Source: Pseudomonas turukhanskensis
GTDB lineage: Bacteria > Pseudomonadota > Gammaproteobacteria > Pseudomonadales > Pseudomonadaceae
NCBI RefSeq assembly: GCF_027922365.1
Contig: NZ_BSFN01000001.1
Coordinates: 509,671 to 573,670, forward strand
Length of the DNA stretch: 64,000 bases
Direction of reading: 5' to 3'
Shown here: positions 54,720 through 64,000 of the stretch, in pieces
Position numbering within the stretch: the first letter of the stretch is position 1
How the letters are laid out: each line of letters begins with the position of its first letter
The notes under the pieces: model-generated
Seen by the model: the letters and a program-made list of their open reading frames with translations, nothing else
What the model was told of the DNA's origin: nothing
Database searches by the model: none
Translations under genes and position numbers: made by a program

Positions 54720-56111
54720 TTACAACGTTTCCCCCACCCGCCGCATTACGCAAAGCTCTTGCACCGAATCAACCGTCGGCTTGACCAGCACGATGTCTTT
54801 GGCTCGGTTCGCCGGGTCCAGCAGCAAGTACGTATGCCCGCCCTCGAACAGCACCAGTGCGTGCTGATAAACAAACGCCAGAATCCCCTTGGCTAGGGTT
54901 TGCTCGGGGGCATGCGGGTCGAACGGTGTGGTCAGAATGCCGGGTTGCTCGCGGGCCAGGGCGCTGCCGTCGAAGTAATGATTGTCCTGTTCCAGACGGT
55001 ACACCGTGCCGACCTGACCGCTGTTGTCGAGGTCGAACTGGGCCTGGTCGACCTCGCCACGGGTGGCCAGGGTGACATCGTTTTCCTCGCTCGGCCTGGT
55101 CACCTGGGTGGGCTGCCACACCGGGGTTTTGATGTCGGCCGGCACGCTCAGCGGGTAACGGGTGTTGGCTGCCACCAGGCGCTCGCACAGCGGTTTGACT
55201 TCCGCCTTGCTGCTCACCAGGCTGAGGGAGCCCAGCACGGGCCGGGCAGTGCCTTTGGTGGGGTATTCGTCGGTGTCGATGGGCGTGTCGGCGTTGAAGC
55301 TGATGTGTTTGCAACCTTCGCCGCTGGCCTGCCCGGGCGCATCGTTGAGTAGCGAGGAGTCAGCGGCGCTGGGCAGCACGCAGTAGTCGGTTCCGCCGGG
55401 TCGCACGGTCATGGTTTTAAGCAGCGGTTCATTGCAGGTTTCGGCGTAGGCCAGGCCGCTGATGGCCTTGCGTTGGTCGACCCATACGCTCAACCGCGTT
55501 TCCGGCGCGCCGCCACATCGGCCGTACGCTTGGGCCGGCGAGCCATTGCCGGTTTTTACCCGAATGGTCTGGCCGCTCGCCAGCGGGCAGTCGGCCCAGG
55601 CGCTGCTCAAGGTGCCGCGCCCTTGCAGGGTGTTGGCGAGAATGCTCATGGGCAGGTTGGGATCGGGGAACTGCAGTTGCACGTTGTCGGTATTGCAGGT
55701 GAGCAGCACCTGGTTGAAATACACCGCGCTGCCGATTTTCAGGCGCAGGGCGTAATCGTTGGCGCCGCCATCTTCATCGGGTGAGGCGGGCAGTTCGGCC
55801 AGACGTTGTTGATACTGCTTGAGCAGGCAGGCATTAAGGGCGTCGCCGACGCACGTCTGGTTGCGGCTTTTGAGCCATGCCCGTTGGGCATTGCTCAATT
55901 CGTCTTTCTTGCCGGGGTTGGCATCGAGAGCGGCGCGATAACGGCTGGCCAGTTGCATATCGGCTTCACCCAGCAGCGGGTCGGTGCAGACGGCGGTTTC
56001 TATCGGGCTGAGTTTGCCGCTGCAAAGAAAGCTGGGGGCCGCCTGGGCAGCGCAAGAAAGATGCGCCGCGGCCAGTACGGCGATCACTGCCAGACAGAGC
56101 TTCCTACTCAT
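54720..56111 (-). CDS. LprI/DUF1311-type exported protein with long C-terminal extension
   Basis: A 463-residue exported protein with a signal peptide ending about residue 24 (SCAAQA). The N-terminal ~100 residues resemble LprI/DUF1311 lysozyme-inhibitor domains: FLCSGKLSPIETAVCTDPLL, LSNAQRAWLKSRNQTC and LNACLLKQYQQRLAEL, with the paired cysteines of the family. The remaining ~350 residues are beta-rich and unlike any family I recognise. It is far longer than usual LprI proteins. A protective periplasmic role against lysozyme is possible for the first domain only. Confidence 0.72.
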   Translation of the reverse strand: MSRKLCLAVIAVLAAAHLSCAAQAAPSFLCSGKLSPIETAVCTDPLLGEADMQLASRYRAALDANPGKKDELSNAQRAWLKSRNQTCVGDALNACLLKQYQQRLAELPASPDEDGGANDYALRLKIGSAVYFNQVLLTCNTDNVQLQFPDPNLPMSILANTLQGRGTLSSAWADCPLASGQTIRVKTGNGSPAQAYGRCGGAPETRLSVWVDQRKAISGLAYAETCNEPLLKTMTVRPGGTDYCVLPSAADSSLLNDAPGQASGEGCKHISFNADTPIDTDEYPTKGTARPVLGSLSLVSSKAEVKPLCERLVAANTRYPLSVPADIKTPVWQPTQVTRPSEENDVTLATRGEVDQAQFDLDNSGQVGTVYRLEQDNHYFDGSALAREQPGILTTPFDPHAPEQTLAKGILAFVYQHALVLFEGGHTYLLLDPANRAKDIVLVKPTVDSVQELCVMRRVGETL

Positions 56112-56168
56112 CGGTTTTGCGTCCTGTGGATAAGTTTTACCGGGGTGCTATGCACACGTTTGTGCACC

Positions 56169-57191
56169 CTATTTCGCCGCCCGCTGCCGATATTCCCCGG
56201 GCGTCAGCCCCGTCCAATTCCTGAACGCGCGAAAGAACACGCTCGGCTCTGAGTACCCCAACAACAATGCAATCTCCGCCGCGGGCAACTGGCCGTCGTC
56301 GAGGTAGCGTTCGGCCAACTGTTGACGGGTATCGCTAAGCAGTTGTTGGTAGCTGCTGCCTTCCTCGGCCAACCGACGTTGCAAGGTGCGTTCGCTGAGG
56401 TTCAGCGTGCGCGCGAGTTCTGCGCGGTCCGGTTCGCCGTGGGCCAGCTGCGCGCCGAGCAAGGTCACTACGCGGGCCACCAGGCCTTCACTGGGCAGGC
56501 GCGCCAGCAGGGCTTCGGCGTGTTGGCGCAGCAGGGTTTGCAGCGGCGGGTTGGCTTGTATCAGCGGCGCGGCACGCAGTTCCAGCGGCAGCACCAGGGC
56601 GTAATCGGCGCAGCCGAAAGCCAGCGGGCAATTGAAGGCGGCCTCGTAGGGCGTGAGGTCATCGGGCTGCGGATGGGCGAACTCGGCGCGCAGCAAACGG
56701 TAGTGGTGAACCAGCGGCGCCATCAGTTGAATCCAGAACACCATCAGCGCCAGTACCCGCGTACGGGTTACCGCAGCGTGCGGGTGGACCGGGCGGTAGA
56801 GCACACGCAGTTCATTGCCGTGCTCTTGCAGCTGCAATTCGCCGCCTTCGCCCACCAGCCGCTGATAGCGCAAGGCGGCAACCAAGGCATCGCCCAGGGT
56901 GGCGCTGCTTTGCAACAGATAGCCCAATACGCTGAACGGCCCGGGGGCCAGATTGGCGCCAATGGCGAGGCCCGGTTCGCTCAGCGCCATACGGCTGTGC
57001 AGTTCCTGCCATAGCTGCTCGTGGGCCTGAAAGGCGATGCGCCCGTCGGGGTCACTCAGTTGGCTTTCGTTCAGGCCGCTGGCCGCCAGCAGTTCAGCGC
57101 GCGGCACGCCCAGGCGCACGGCTGCGTGCAACACCCCTTGAGTGAGGCTGGCGCTGACGGAGGCATGGCGTGGATCGATGGCGTTGGGCAT
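56169..57191 (-). CDS. AraC family transcriptional regulator
   Basis: A 340-residue regulator with an arabinose-binding-like N-terminal domain (about 20-200) and a C-terminal AraC helix-turn-helix region (NLSERTLQRRLAEEGSSYQQLL and AEIALLLGYSEPSVFFRAFRNWTGLTPGEYR). It starts 42 bases after the Na/Pi cotransporter stop and ends 58 bases before the LprI-like gene, all on one strand. Its target is unclear. It is the third AraC protein of this subtype in the window. Confidence 0.9.
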   Translation of the reverse strand: MPNAIDPRHASVSASLTQGVLHAAVRLGVPRAELLAASGLNESQLSDPDGRIAFQAHEQLWQELHSRMALSEPGLAIGANLAPGPFSVLGYLLQSSATLGDALVAALRYQRLVGEGGELQLQEHGNELRVLYRPVHPHAAVTRTRVLALMVFWIQLMAPLVHHYRLLRAEFAHPQPDDLTPYEAAFNCPLAFGCADYALVLPLELRAAPLIQANPPLQTLLRQHAEALLARLPSEGLVARVVTLLGAQLAHGEPDRAELARTLNLSERTLQRRLAEEGSSYQQLLSDTRQQLAERYLDDGQLPAAEIALLLGYSEPSVFFRAFRNWTGLTPGEYRQRAAK

Positions 57192-57232
57192 GGCGCAAGA
57201 TTCTGCCCAAGCCGTCCGTTAAAAGACAGCGC

Positions 57233-58939
57233 TCAGCGCGCTGCCGGTTTTACCTCGTGCAGCGGCACATCGTTGGCTTGCTGCTCGGCGACTTCAGGGC
57301 GGTCGTCGTCAGCGTCGGCCATGGCGCCGTGCTCGTGGCTTTCCAGGGCGGCGTAGGCGCTGCTGCAGAACAGCGAGTTCAACCGCTTCATATCGGCAAT
57401 CAGCTCCAAGTGCAGCGAGCTGGTTTCGATGCTTTGCACCACGTTGTGGTGCAGGCGGTGCACATGGGCGTGGGCCATCTGCCGTTCCTGCAGACGGAAG
57501 CGACGTTTTTCCCGCAGCAGTTGGCGGGCGCTGTGGGGGTCGCCGGAGAGGAAAACGCTCAGGCCCAGGCGCAGGTTGGCCATCAGCTGGCGGAGCATGT
57601 CGGTGAGCTCCTGCAGGCCGCTTTCGGAGAAGGAAAGCTGCTGCGCGGTCTTCTGGTTTTGCACTTTGCCGAGCATGCGTTCGATCAGGTCGGCGGCCTG
57701 TTGCAGATCCACGCTCAGCTCGATGATTTCTGCCCAGCGCCGGCGGTCGTGGTCGCCCAGCGCTTCGCCAGGTACCTGCGCGAGGTAGAGTTTTACCGCG
57801 CTGTAGAGGGCGTCTACATCGTCGCCCAGGCGGCGCAATTCCTTGGCGGCCAAGGGTTGCGGCCCGCGCAGAATTACCAGAAAGTGGTTGAGCATGGTTT
57901 CGACGATATCGCCGACGCGCAGGGTTTCGCGCACGGCGTTGTTCAGTGCCAGGCTTGGGGTGTCGAGGGCGGTCATGTCCAGGTGGCGAGGCTTGGCTAC
58001 GCCGTTGTCCAGTTCGCGATCAGGCAGCAGCCAATTGCAGAAGCGCGCCATCACATTCACGGTGGGCAGCATCAGCAGGCAGCGGCTGGTGTTGTACGCC
58101 AGGTGGAAACCAATCACCAAGGTTTGCGGGCTGATTTTCAGGGAGCTGAGCCAGTGCACCAGCGGGTGGATAAACGGGCTGATCAGCAGCAAGCCGATAA
58201 CCTTGTAGAGCAGGCTTCCGACGGCCACGCGGCGTCCGGCTTCGGTCTGCATGCTGCTGCTGAGCAGGGCCAGAATACCGCTGCCGATATTGGCGCCGAT
58301 TACCAGGCCCAGGGCCACCGGCAGGCTGATAAGGCCGGCGCTGGCCATGGTGGCGGTAAGCAGTACGGCGGCCAGGCTAGAGTAGGAAATCAGGGCGAAG
58401 AGGGCGCCCACCAGGGCATCAAGCAGCACATCGCCGGTGAGTGACTGGAACAGCACCTTGATGCCGTGAGCTTCGGTGATAGGCAGCGCGGCGCTGACGA
58501 TCAGCTCCAGCGCCAGCACGACCAGGCCCAGGCCGATGGCCACCCGCCCGAGTTGCCCGGCGCGGCTCTGTTTGCGCGAGAGAAAGAAGATCACGCCGAG
58601 GAAAATCAGTAGCGGCGACAGCCACGACAGATCCAGGGTCAGCACCCGCGCCATGAGCGCGGTGCCGATATCGGCGCCGAGCATGATGGTCAGTGCTGGC
58701 GTCAGCGCCATCAGGCCCTGGCCCACGAATGAGGTGACCAACAGCGCTGTGGCATTACTGCTCTGCACCAGCGCGGTCACGCCGATGCCCGAAGCGAAGG
58801 CCAGCGTTCGCGTGTTCATGTTGTGGCTGAGGATTTTGCGCAGTTGCGAGCCGTACACCCGAAGGATGCCGGTACGCACAATATGCGTGCCCCAAATCAG
58901 CAGGGCGACGGCCGAAAGCAGGTTGAGCAGGGTCAGCAT
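57233..58939 (-). CDS. Na/Pi cotransporter family protein (NptA/YjbB-like)
   Basis: A 568-residue protein with about eight membrane helices in two inverted halves. The first half has the transport signature GIGVTALVQSSNATALLVTSFV. The second has SYSSLAAVLLTATMASAG with a weaker Q-S-S-like site. A C-terminal cytoplasmic PhoU-like helical domain covers about 340-545. The family moves phosphate with sodium, usually outward in bacteria. It is divergent from recC with 234 bases between. Confidence 0.92.
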   Translation of the reverse strand: MLTLLNLLSAVALLIWGTHIVRTGILRVYGSQLRKILSHNMNTRTLAFASGIGVTALVQSSNATALLVTSFVGQGLMALTPALTIMLGADIGTALMARVLTLDLSWLSPLLIFLGVIFFLSRKQSRAGQLGRVAIGLGLVVLALELIVSAALPITEAHGIKVLFQSLTGDVLLDALVGALFALISYSSLAAVLLTATMASAGLISLPVALGLVIGANIGSGILALLSSSMQTEAGRRVAVGSLLYKVIGLLLISPFIHPLVHWLSSLKISPQTLVIGFHLAYNTSRCLLMLPTVNVMARFCNWLLPDRELDNGVAKPRHLDMTALDTPSLALNNAVRETLRVGDIVETMLNHFLVILRGPQPLAAKELRRLGDDVDALYSAVKLYLAQVPGEALGDHDRRRWAEIIELSVDLQQAADLIERMLGKVQNQKTAQQLSFSESGLQELTDMLRQLMANLRLGLSVFLSGDPHSARQLLREKRRFRLQERQMAHAHVHRLHHNVVQSIETSSLHLELIADMKRLNSLFCSSAYAALESHEHGAMADADDDRPEVAEQQANDVPLHEVKPAAR

Positions 58940-59173
58940 AAGGCGGCCTCCCTGGCAGCGGTATATGAAGCTGGCGTGACACTAATGTGACAGGCGTGCA
59001 GTACGGGCATGGGACACGCGTGGCACCCGGTCGTTCGATTTTTTCTGGTCCTCCATGCCCTTAGCTTTAGTCGGCGAATGCCGCTGGCGCCAGTTTTTGC
59101 AGCGAGATTTGCCGGTCCCGAAGGCCCTGCCGAGCTGTTAACCTACGCCCCACTTTCGCCTGTGATTGCGCCC

Positions 59174-62100
59174 ATGCTCACGCTCTACCACGCCCCCGAT
59201 CTGGAAACCCTCGGCGAGTTGGCCACCACGCTGTTGGCCCAACCGCAGCGCGAGCCGTTTGCCCCGGCGTTGGTGGTAGTGCCAAGCCAGGGCATGGGCC
59301 GTTGGCTGACGTTGGAACTCGCCCGCAAGCAAGGCATTGCCATGCAGTTGGAAGTGCAACTGCCGGCCAAGTTTGTCTGGGAAGTCTCGCGCCTGGTGCT
59401 GGGGCAATTGCCGGAACAATCGGCTTTTTCCCCCACCACCCTGACCTGGCGCCTTTATGACTGGCTCTGCGAGCCCGGCAACCTCGAGCAAGCACCCCGT
59501 CTGGCCCAGTACCTGGAGGGCGGCGATGAGCGTCGGCGCCTGTCGCTGGGCGCGCGTATCAGCGACGTGTTCGACCAATACCTGCTGTACCGCGACGACT
59601 GGCTGGCCGCGTGGGAGCGCAACGAGCTGCTTGAGCTCGGTACCGACGAAGCCTGGCAAGCGCTGCTGTGGCGCGAGCTGACCCGCGACGGCCACCCGCA
59701 CCGCGCGCGCCTGCTGGAAGATCTGCTGCGCCGCCTGCATGACGACACCCCCATTGCCGGCCTGCCCGAACGCCTGCTGGTGTTCGGCATTAGCAGCCTG
59801 CCGCCGCACCATATGCGTGTGCTCGAAGGCTTGGCGCGGCATGTGGAGGTGGTGATCTGCGCGCTGAACCCATGCCGCGAAGCCTGGGGCGATATCCGCG
59901 ATGTACGTGAGCTGGCGCGTCAGCCAGTGATCGCCAGTGCCACGGCTGCCGATGATTGGTACCTCGACGTAGGCCATCCGCTGCTGGCCAGCCTTGGCAA
60001 ACAGGGCCGCGACTTTTTTGATGCGCTGTTCAGCCTTAGCGCTCAGGAAATCGGCTTGTATTCCGAAGACGCCGACCTGCACGACAGCTCGCTGCTGCGC
60101 GCCCTGCAAAACGACATTCTGCGCCTGCGTACCCGCAAGCCCGAGGAGCGCCTGGCGCTGCGCGAAGACGACCGCTCGCTGGAAGTGCATATCGCCCATT
60201 CGCCGCTGCGCGAAGTGGAAATTCTGCACGACCAGTTGCTCGCCCGCTTTGCCGCCGACCCCTCGCTGACGCCCGATCAGGTGGTGGTGCTAACCCCCGA
60301 TATCGAGCGTTACGCGCCCTATATCGAAGCGGTATTTGCCAGCCGCGACAGCCACGGCCGTGGCCCGCGTTCGCCGCGTATTCCCTTTAGCCTGGCCGAC
60401 CGCAGCCTGCGCGCCGAGCTGCCGCTGATTGAAGCGTTCCTCGGTTTGTTGACCCTTGAACAAAGCCGCTTTGGTGCCGAAGAAATCCTCACCTGGCTCG
60501 AGCAACCCTCCATCGCTCGCCGCGCCGGCATTGAAAACGAAGACCTGCCATTGCTGCGCGATTGGCTGCGTGAAGCCGGTGTGCGCTGGGGCCGCGATGC
60601 CGAACACCGCGAGCAGCTGGGCTTGCCCAGTGACGCCGCGTTTACCTGGCGTCAGGGCCTGGACCGCTTGCTGCTGGGCTTTGCCGCGCCGCCGCAACTG
60701 GCCGGTGATGCCGCGCCGCTGTTGGGCGACACCTGGCCGCTGGACGCGCTGGAAGGCGCGCGGGCGCAATTGCTCGGGCGCCTGGCCGGCTTTGTGCAAC
60801 GCCTGGCGTCCCTGGCCGAAGACCTGCAACGGCCCCGTTCACTGGCCGCCTGGGCGGACACCTTGCAAGCCTTGATCGACAGCCTGTTCGACGAGCGTGA
60901 AGCCGGCGACACCTTGCTGCTGCTCAGCCAGGCCTGCGCCGCGCTGCGCGACCAGGCGACAGCCGCCGGCATCGAACGCCCGTTGGAACTGGCGCTGGTG
61001 CGCCAGCAACTGAGCACGGCGCTGGAGCAGGGCAGTGGGGCCTCGGGTTTTCTGACCGGCGCCGTCACCTTCTGCACCATGGTGCCCATGCGCAGCCTGC
61101 CGTTCCGTCTGGTGTGTCTGCTGGGGCTGGACGACGGCGCTTTGCCGCGCCGGACCCCGGCCGCCGGTTTCGATTTGATCAGCCAGCACGCGCGCCGTGG
61201 CGACCGCGCGCGGCGCCTGGACGACCGTTACCTGCTGCTGGAAATTCTGCTGTCAGCCCGTGATGCGCTGTACCTGAGCTACGTGGGCCGAGACCCGCGC
61301 AACAACGCCGAACTGCCGCCCTCGGTGTTGATCAGCGAGGTGATGGAATCGGTCGACCTCACCGCGGTTGTGCCCGATGGCTCGGTATCGGCCAGCAAGC
61401 ACCTGACCATCTCCCACCCGCTGCAACCCTTCGCCCCCGGCAACTTTGCCAGCGGCGCGCAGCGCAGTTACGCCGCCTCGTGGTTTCGCGCGGCGCAGCG
61501 GCTCAGCGAGCCGCCGCAAACCACGCCGGCCGCCTTCGCCGGGCGCCTGCCGGAGCCGGATGCCGATTGGCTGCATATCGAGCCCTCGCAACTGCTGCAA
61601 TGCTTTCGCCACCCCGCGCGTTTTCTGCTGGAGCAGCGCCTGGGCCTGCGCCTGGCCGACAGCGATGAAGCGCTGGCCAGCGACGAGCCATTTGCCCTGG
61701 AAGGACCGGCCTGGCGTGGCTTGCGCCAGCTGGCGCTGGAAGCAGTGGAGCGCGAGTGGTCGCTGGAGCAGGAACGCAATATCGCCCGCGCCGCCGGCTG
61801 GCTGCCCACCGGCGAACTGGGCCAGGCGCTCTGGGGCAAGCTGCGCGGCCCGGTGCGCGCCTTTGCACCCCGGCTTTTCGAAGCGCGTCCCGAAGAACAG
61901 CCGCAACCGCTGCTGGTGGATGTGCAACTGGCCGGCGTGCATATCCACGGCTGGCTCGACGGCGTGACCAGCAGCGGCTTGTTCGAATGGCGCCTGAATG
62001 CACCGAGCGCCTGGGACTTGCCGTCGTTCTGGCTGCGGCATCTGCTGCTTAACTTGAGCGCCACCCCAGGCATCGCCCGCGAAAGCCTGCTGATTTCCCC

Positions 62101-62461
62101 GGCGCAAGACTGGCAGCTCGGGCTCCTGGTCAATCCACGGGAACTGCTGCTGCCCTGGCTTGAGGCCTACCGCGAAGCGCTGTGCGAACCGCTGGCGCTG
62201 ATGCTCAAAAGCAGCTACGGCTTTGCCGAAGGGCTACTCAAGCCCGGCCGCAAAGAACCCATCGAAGCCGCTCGCTTTAAAGCCAAGGTCGCCTGGGAAG
62301 GCGCCGACTTCAGCCCGCTGCCCGGCGAGTCGCAAGACCCCTGGTACGCCCTGGCCTTTCGCGACCGCGAAGTGCTCGGCGAGCGCTTTGAAGCGCTGGC
62401 CCAGCAACTGATTCTGCCGGCCCTGCAGGCACTGGCGCCGGCTGCGGAGGATGAGGAATGA
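59174..62461 (+). CDS. recC: Exodeoxyribonuclease V subunit gamma RecC
   Basis: A 1095-residue RecC subunit of the RecBCD helicase-nuclease, which processes double-strand DNA ends for recombination. RecC-typical pieces are [23 protein letters not shown] near the N terminus, [46 protein letters not shown] and [26 protein letters not shown] chose [13 protein letters not shown] as start; three upstream in-frame ATG codons exist but the extra sequence is unlike the family. There is no evident Shine-Dalgarno. It overlaps recB by four bases. Confidence 0.95.
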   Translation: MLTLYHAPDLETLGELATTLLAQPQREPFAPALVVVPSQGMGRWLTLELARKQGIAMQLEVQLPAKFVWEVSRLVLGQLPEQSAFSPTTLTWRLYDWLCEPGNLEQAPRLAQYLEGGDERRRLSLGARISDVFDQYLLYRDDWLAAWERNELLELGTDEAWQALLWRELTRDGHPHRARLLEDLLRRLHDDTPIAGLPERLLVFGISSLPPHHMRVLEGLARHVEVVICALNPCREAWGDIRDVRELARQPVIASATAADDWYLDVGHPLLASLGKQGRDFFDALFSLSAQEIGLYSEDADLHDSSLLRALQNDILRLRTRKPEERLALREDDRSLEVHIAHSPLREVEILHDQLLARFAADPSLTPDQVVVLTPDIERYAPYIEAVFASRDSHGRGPRSPRIPFSLADRSLRAELPLIEAFLGLLTLEQSRFGAEEILTWLEQPSIARRAGIENEDLPLLRDWLREAGVRWGRDAEHREQLGLPSDAAFTWRQGLDRLLLGFAAPPQLAGDAAPLLGDTWPLDALEGARAQLLGRLAGFVQRLASLAEDLQRPRSLAAWADTLQALIDSLFDEREAGDTLLLLSQACAALRDQATAAGIERPLELALVRQQLSTALEQGSGASGFLTGAVTFCTMVPMRSLPFRLVCLLGLDDGALPRRTPAAGFDLISQHARRGDRARRLDDRYLLLEILLSARDALYLSYVGRDPRNNAELPPSVLISEVMESVDLTAVVPDGSVSASKHLTISHPLQPFAPGNFASGAQRSYAASWFRAAQRLSEPPQTTPAAFAGRLPEPDADWLHIEPSQLLQCFRHPARFLLEQRLGLRLADSDEALASDEPFALEGPAWRGLRQLALEAVEREWSLEQERNIARAAGWLPTGELGQALWGKLRGPVRAFAPRLFEARPEEQPQPLLVDVQLAGVHIHGWLDGVTSSGLFEWRLNAPSAWDLPSFWLRHLLLNLSATPGIARESLLISPAQDWQLGLLVNPRELLLPWLEAYREALCEPLALMLKSSYGFAEGLLKPGRKEPIEAARFKAKVAWEGADFSPLPGESQDPWYALAFRDREVLGERFEALAQQLILPALQALAPAAEDEE

Positions 62462-64000
62462 GTTTGGATCTGCACACCTCCTCCTTCGCCGGCCGCTCGC
62501 TGATCGAGGCCAGCGCCGGTACAGGTAAAACCTGGACGCTGACCGCGCTTTACGCGCGCCTGTTGCTGGAGCGCAAGCTAAGCGTCGGGCAGATTCTGGT
62601 GGTCACCTACACCACGGCGGCCACCGCCGAGTTGCGCGAGCGTATCCGTGCGCGTCTGGCCGAGTTGTTGGCGGTGTATGAGGGCACGCCCAGTGCTGAC
62701 AGTTTCCTCACGCGCCTGCATGCCGAGAACCCCGGCGAAGAGGCGCGGCGCCGCCTGTTGTTGGCGGTGCATGGTTTTGATGAGGCGGCCATTTTCACCA
62801 TTCACGGCTTTTGCCAGCGCGCGCTGCAAGACGCGGCCTTCGAGGCTGGCGGCGATTTTGATAGCGAGCTGGCCAGCGATGACCGTGAGGTACTGGATGC
62901 GTTGCTGACCGATGCCTGGCGCCATGAGTTGGCAGCAGCAGACCCGGCATGGGCGCGCTTTCTGGCGAAGAAGAAAATTACCCCCGGCGTGCTTCGCCAA
63001 CGCCTGCGCCCGCACCTGGGCAAGCCGTATTTGCGCATTGAACCGCGCGTTGATGTAGCCACGCAGGCCTCGGACGAACTGGCCGCCGCCAGCCAGGCCT
63101 GGAGCGACGCCGCCGCCTTGTGGCGCCGCAGCGGCTATGGCTGGGTGGAGCAGTTGCAGGAGCATGGCGGGCTCAGCCAGAGCACCCACAAACTGCCGAA
63201 ATTCCCGTTGTGGTCGGCCGAGCTGGACAGCTATTTCGCCGACCCGGCGGCCTTGTTCGAAGTGCCCACGGGCCTGGAAAAATTCACCGCCAGTGCGCTG
63301 CACAAGGCCACTAAAAAAGGCCACGACGCCCCCAGCAGCGCCATCGCCGATGCCTTTGATACGCTGCTGCTGGCGATTGCCGATGCCCTGCCGGCCGGCG
63401 AGCAGCGGCTGATCGCCTTGCAGGTGCGCCTGCTCGATACACTCAACACCGAGCTGCCCGCGCGCAAAGCCGCACAACGCATGCTGGCGTTCGATGACTT
63501 GCTTAATCGCCTGAACGAAGCCCTGCACGGCCCGGCCGGTGATGCGCTGGCGCTGACCTTGCGCACGCGTTATCCCCTGGCCCTGATCGACGAATTCCAG
63601 GACACCGATCCGGTGCAGTACCAGATCTTTGATCGGGTGTATCAGGACGGCAGCGACCTGTGTTTTGTCGGCGACCCCAAGCAGGCGATCTATGCCTTTC
63701 GCGGAGCAGATCTGGCGACCTACCTGAAAGCCCGCGAGGCGGCCGAGCGACGTTATGACCTACCGTTCAACTACCGCTCCACGGCCGAGCTGATTGCTGC
63801 GTTAAATCTGTTGTTCGCCCGGCCGCAACCATTTGCCGTCGAGGGCCTGGACTACCCGCCGGTAAAGGCCGGGGTGAAGGCGCGTTCGCAACTGGTGCTG
63901 CCGCCGGGCAACGAGGCGCCGCTGGCGCTGGTGTGGCTGGGTGACGAGCCCTTGAACAAGGGCCGCGCCGATACCCTGGTGGCGCTGGATACCGCGCAAC
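62458..64000 (+). CDS. recB: Exodeoxyribonuclease V subunit beta RecB, N-terminal part
   Basis: The first 514 codons of a UvrD-like superfamily 1 helicase; the gene continues beyond the window. Walker A is [12 protein letters not shown], motif Ia is [17 protein letters not shown], motif II is [13 protein letters not shown], motif III is [16 protein letters not shown] and motif IV is [21 protein letters not shown] is typical of RecB. The C-terminal nuclease domain is not in the window. GAGGATGAGGA precedes the ATG, which overlaps the recC stop (ATGA). recD should follow outside. Confidence 0.96.
   Translation, partial: MSLDLHTSSFAGRSLIEASAGTGKTWTLTALYARLLLERKLSVGQILVVTYTTAATAELRERIRARLAELLAVYEGTPSADSFLTRLHAENPGEEARRRLLLAVHGFDEAAIFTIHGFCQRALQDAAFEAGGDFDSELASDDREVLDALLTDAWRHELAAADPAWARFLAKKKITPGVLRQRLRPHLGKPYLRIEPRVDVATQASDELAAASQAWSDAAALWRRSGYGWVEQLQEHGGLSQSTHKLPKFPLWSAELDSYFADPAALFEVPTGLEKFTASALHKATKKGHDAPSSAIADAFDTLLLAIADALPAGEQRLIALQVRLLDTLNTELPARKAAQRMLAFDDLLNRLNEALHGPAGDALALTLRTRYPLALIDEFQDTDPVQYQIFDRVYQDGSDLCFVGDPKQAIYAFRGADLATYLKAREAAERRYDLPFNYRSTAELIAALNLLFARPQPFAVEGLDYPPVKAGVKARSQLVLPPGNEAPLALVWLGDEPLNKGRADTLVALDTAQ

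Noticed and set aside
59138..60229. A 363-codon minus-strand open frame opposite recC
   Set aside because: It is antisense to recC with no recognisable motif and a glutamine/alanine-biased composition.

Overview
The window is a chromosomal segment of a Pseudomonas, most likely of the P. fluorescens lineage. The evidence is high GC with strong third-position G/C, a KinB-AlgB pair of Pseudomonas type, a gene order close to the one I recall for P. aeruginosa (serA, D-2-hydroxyglutarate dehydrogenase, polyamine deacetylase and ABC transporter, rpiA, ilvA, HAD phosphatase, rppH, ptsP, NRDE, TauE, lgt, thyA), and many Pseudomonas-type REP palindromes between genes. I see no rRNA, tRNA, prophage, insertion sequence or CRISPR array. 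No stretch longer than about 300 bases lacks a gene.

Layout. 1-7.5 kb: the start of a penicillin-acylase-type gene divergent from an AraC regulator, then a chemoreceptor, a thioredoxin-like protein, an alpha/beta hydrolase, a DUF2059 protein, a 2OG-Fe(II) oxygenase, a DUF6160 protein and a DUF523 protein. 7.6-11.8 kb: a DUF4399 protein, then serA divergent from its metabolic partner D-2-hydroxyglutarate dehydrogenase, and an FAH-family hydrolase. 11.9-20.4 kb: a polyamine island with a deacetylase, a four-gene spermidine/putrescine-type ABC transporter and an AraC regulator, flanked by two paralogous SdiA-regulated-domain proteins. 20.5-32 kb: housekeeping genes rpiA, ilvA, rppH, ptsP (PTS-Ntr), lgt, thyA and a DASH-type photolyase/cryptochrome. 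32.3-45.2 kb: a cell-envelope and signalling block with an AmpDh2-like lipoprotein amidase, a response regulator, an operon of giant hybrid kinase, CheR, CheB and REC-kinase, then kinB-algB bracketed by two sigma54-driven genes. 45.3-52.9 kb: a DUF3313 lipoprotein, a SpmA/SpmB-like fusion, a second chemoreceptor, a GIY-YIG protein, a DUF5924 protein, and a BASS transporter with an SDR enzyme. 52.9-54.7 kb: a HipA-type toxin-antitoxin module with a triple operator. 54.7-64 kb: an LprI-like protein, a third AraC regulator, a Na/Pi cotransporter, and recC followed by the start of recB.

The most interesting signals are regulatory. Two near-perfect sigma54 promoters flank kinB-algB, one before a small secreted protein at 40188 and one before a DUF2383 four-helix-bundle protein at 44398. 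Upstream of each, about 70-105 bp from the -24 element, lie copies of one shared 15-bp motif (three and two copies). This looks like an enhancer for a sigma54 activator, and AlgB, encoded between them, is the obvious candidate. Other candidates are three hipA operator palindromes spaced exactly 41 bp apart, a triple 19-bp direct repeat in front of the acylase gene, a structured intergenic element upstream of ptsP, and the kinase/CheR/CheB/kinase operon, which lacks any obvious chemotaxis partner.
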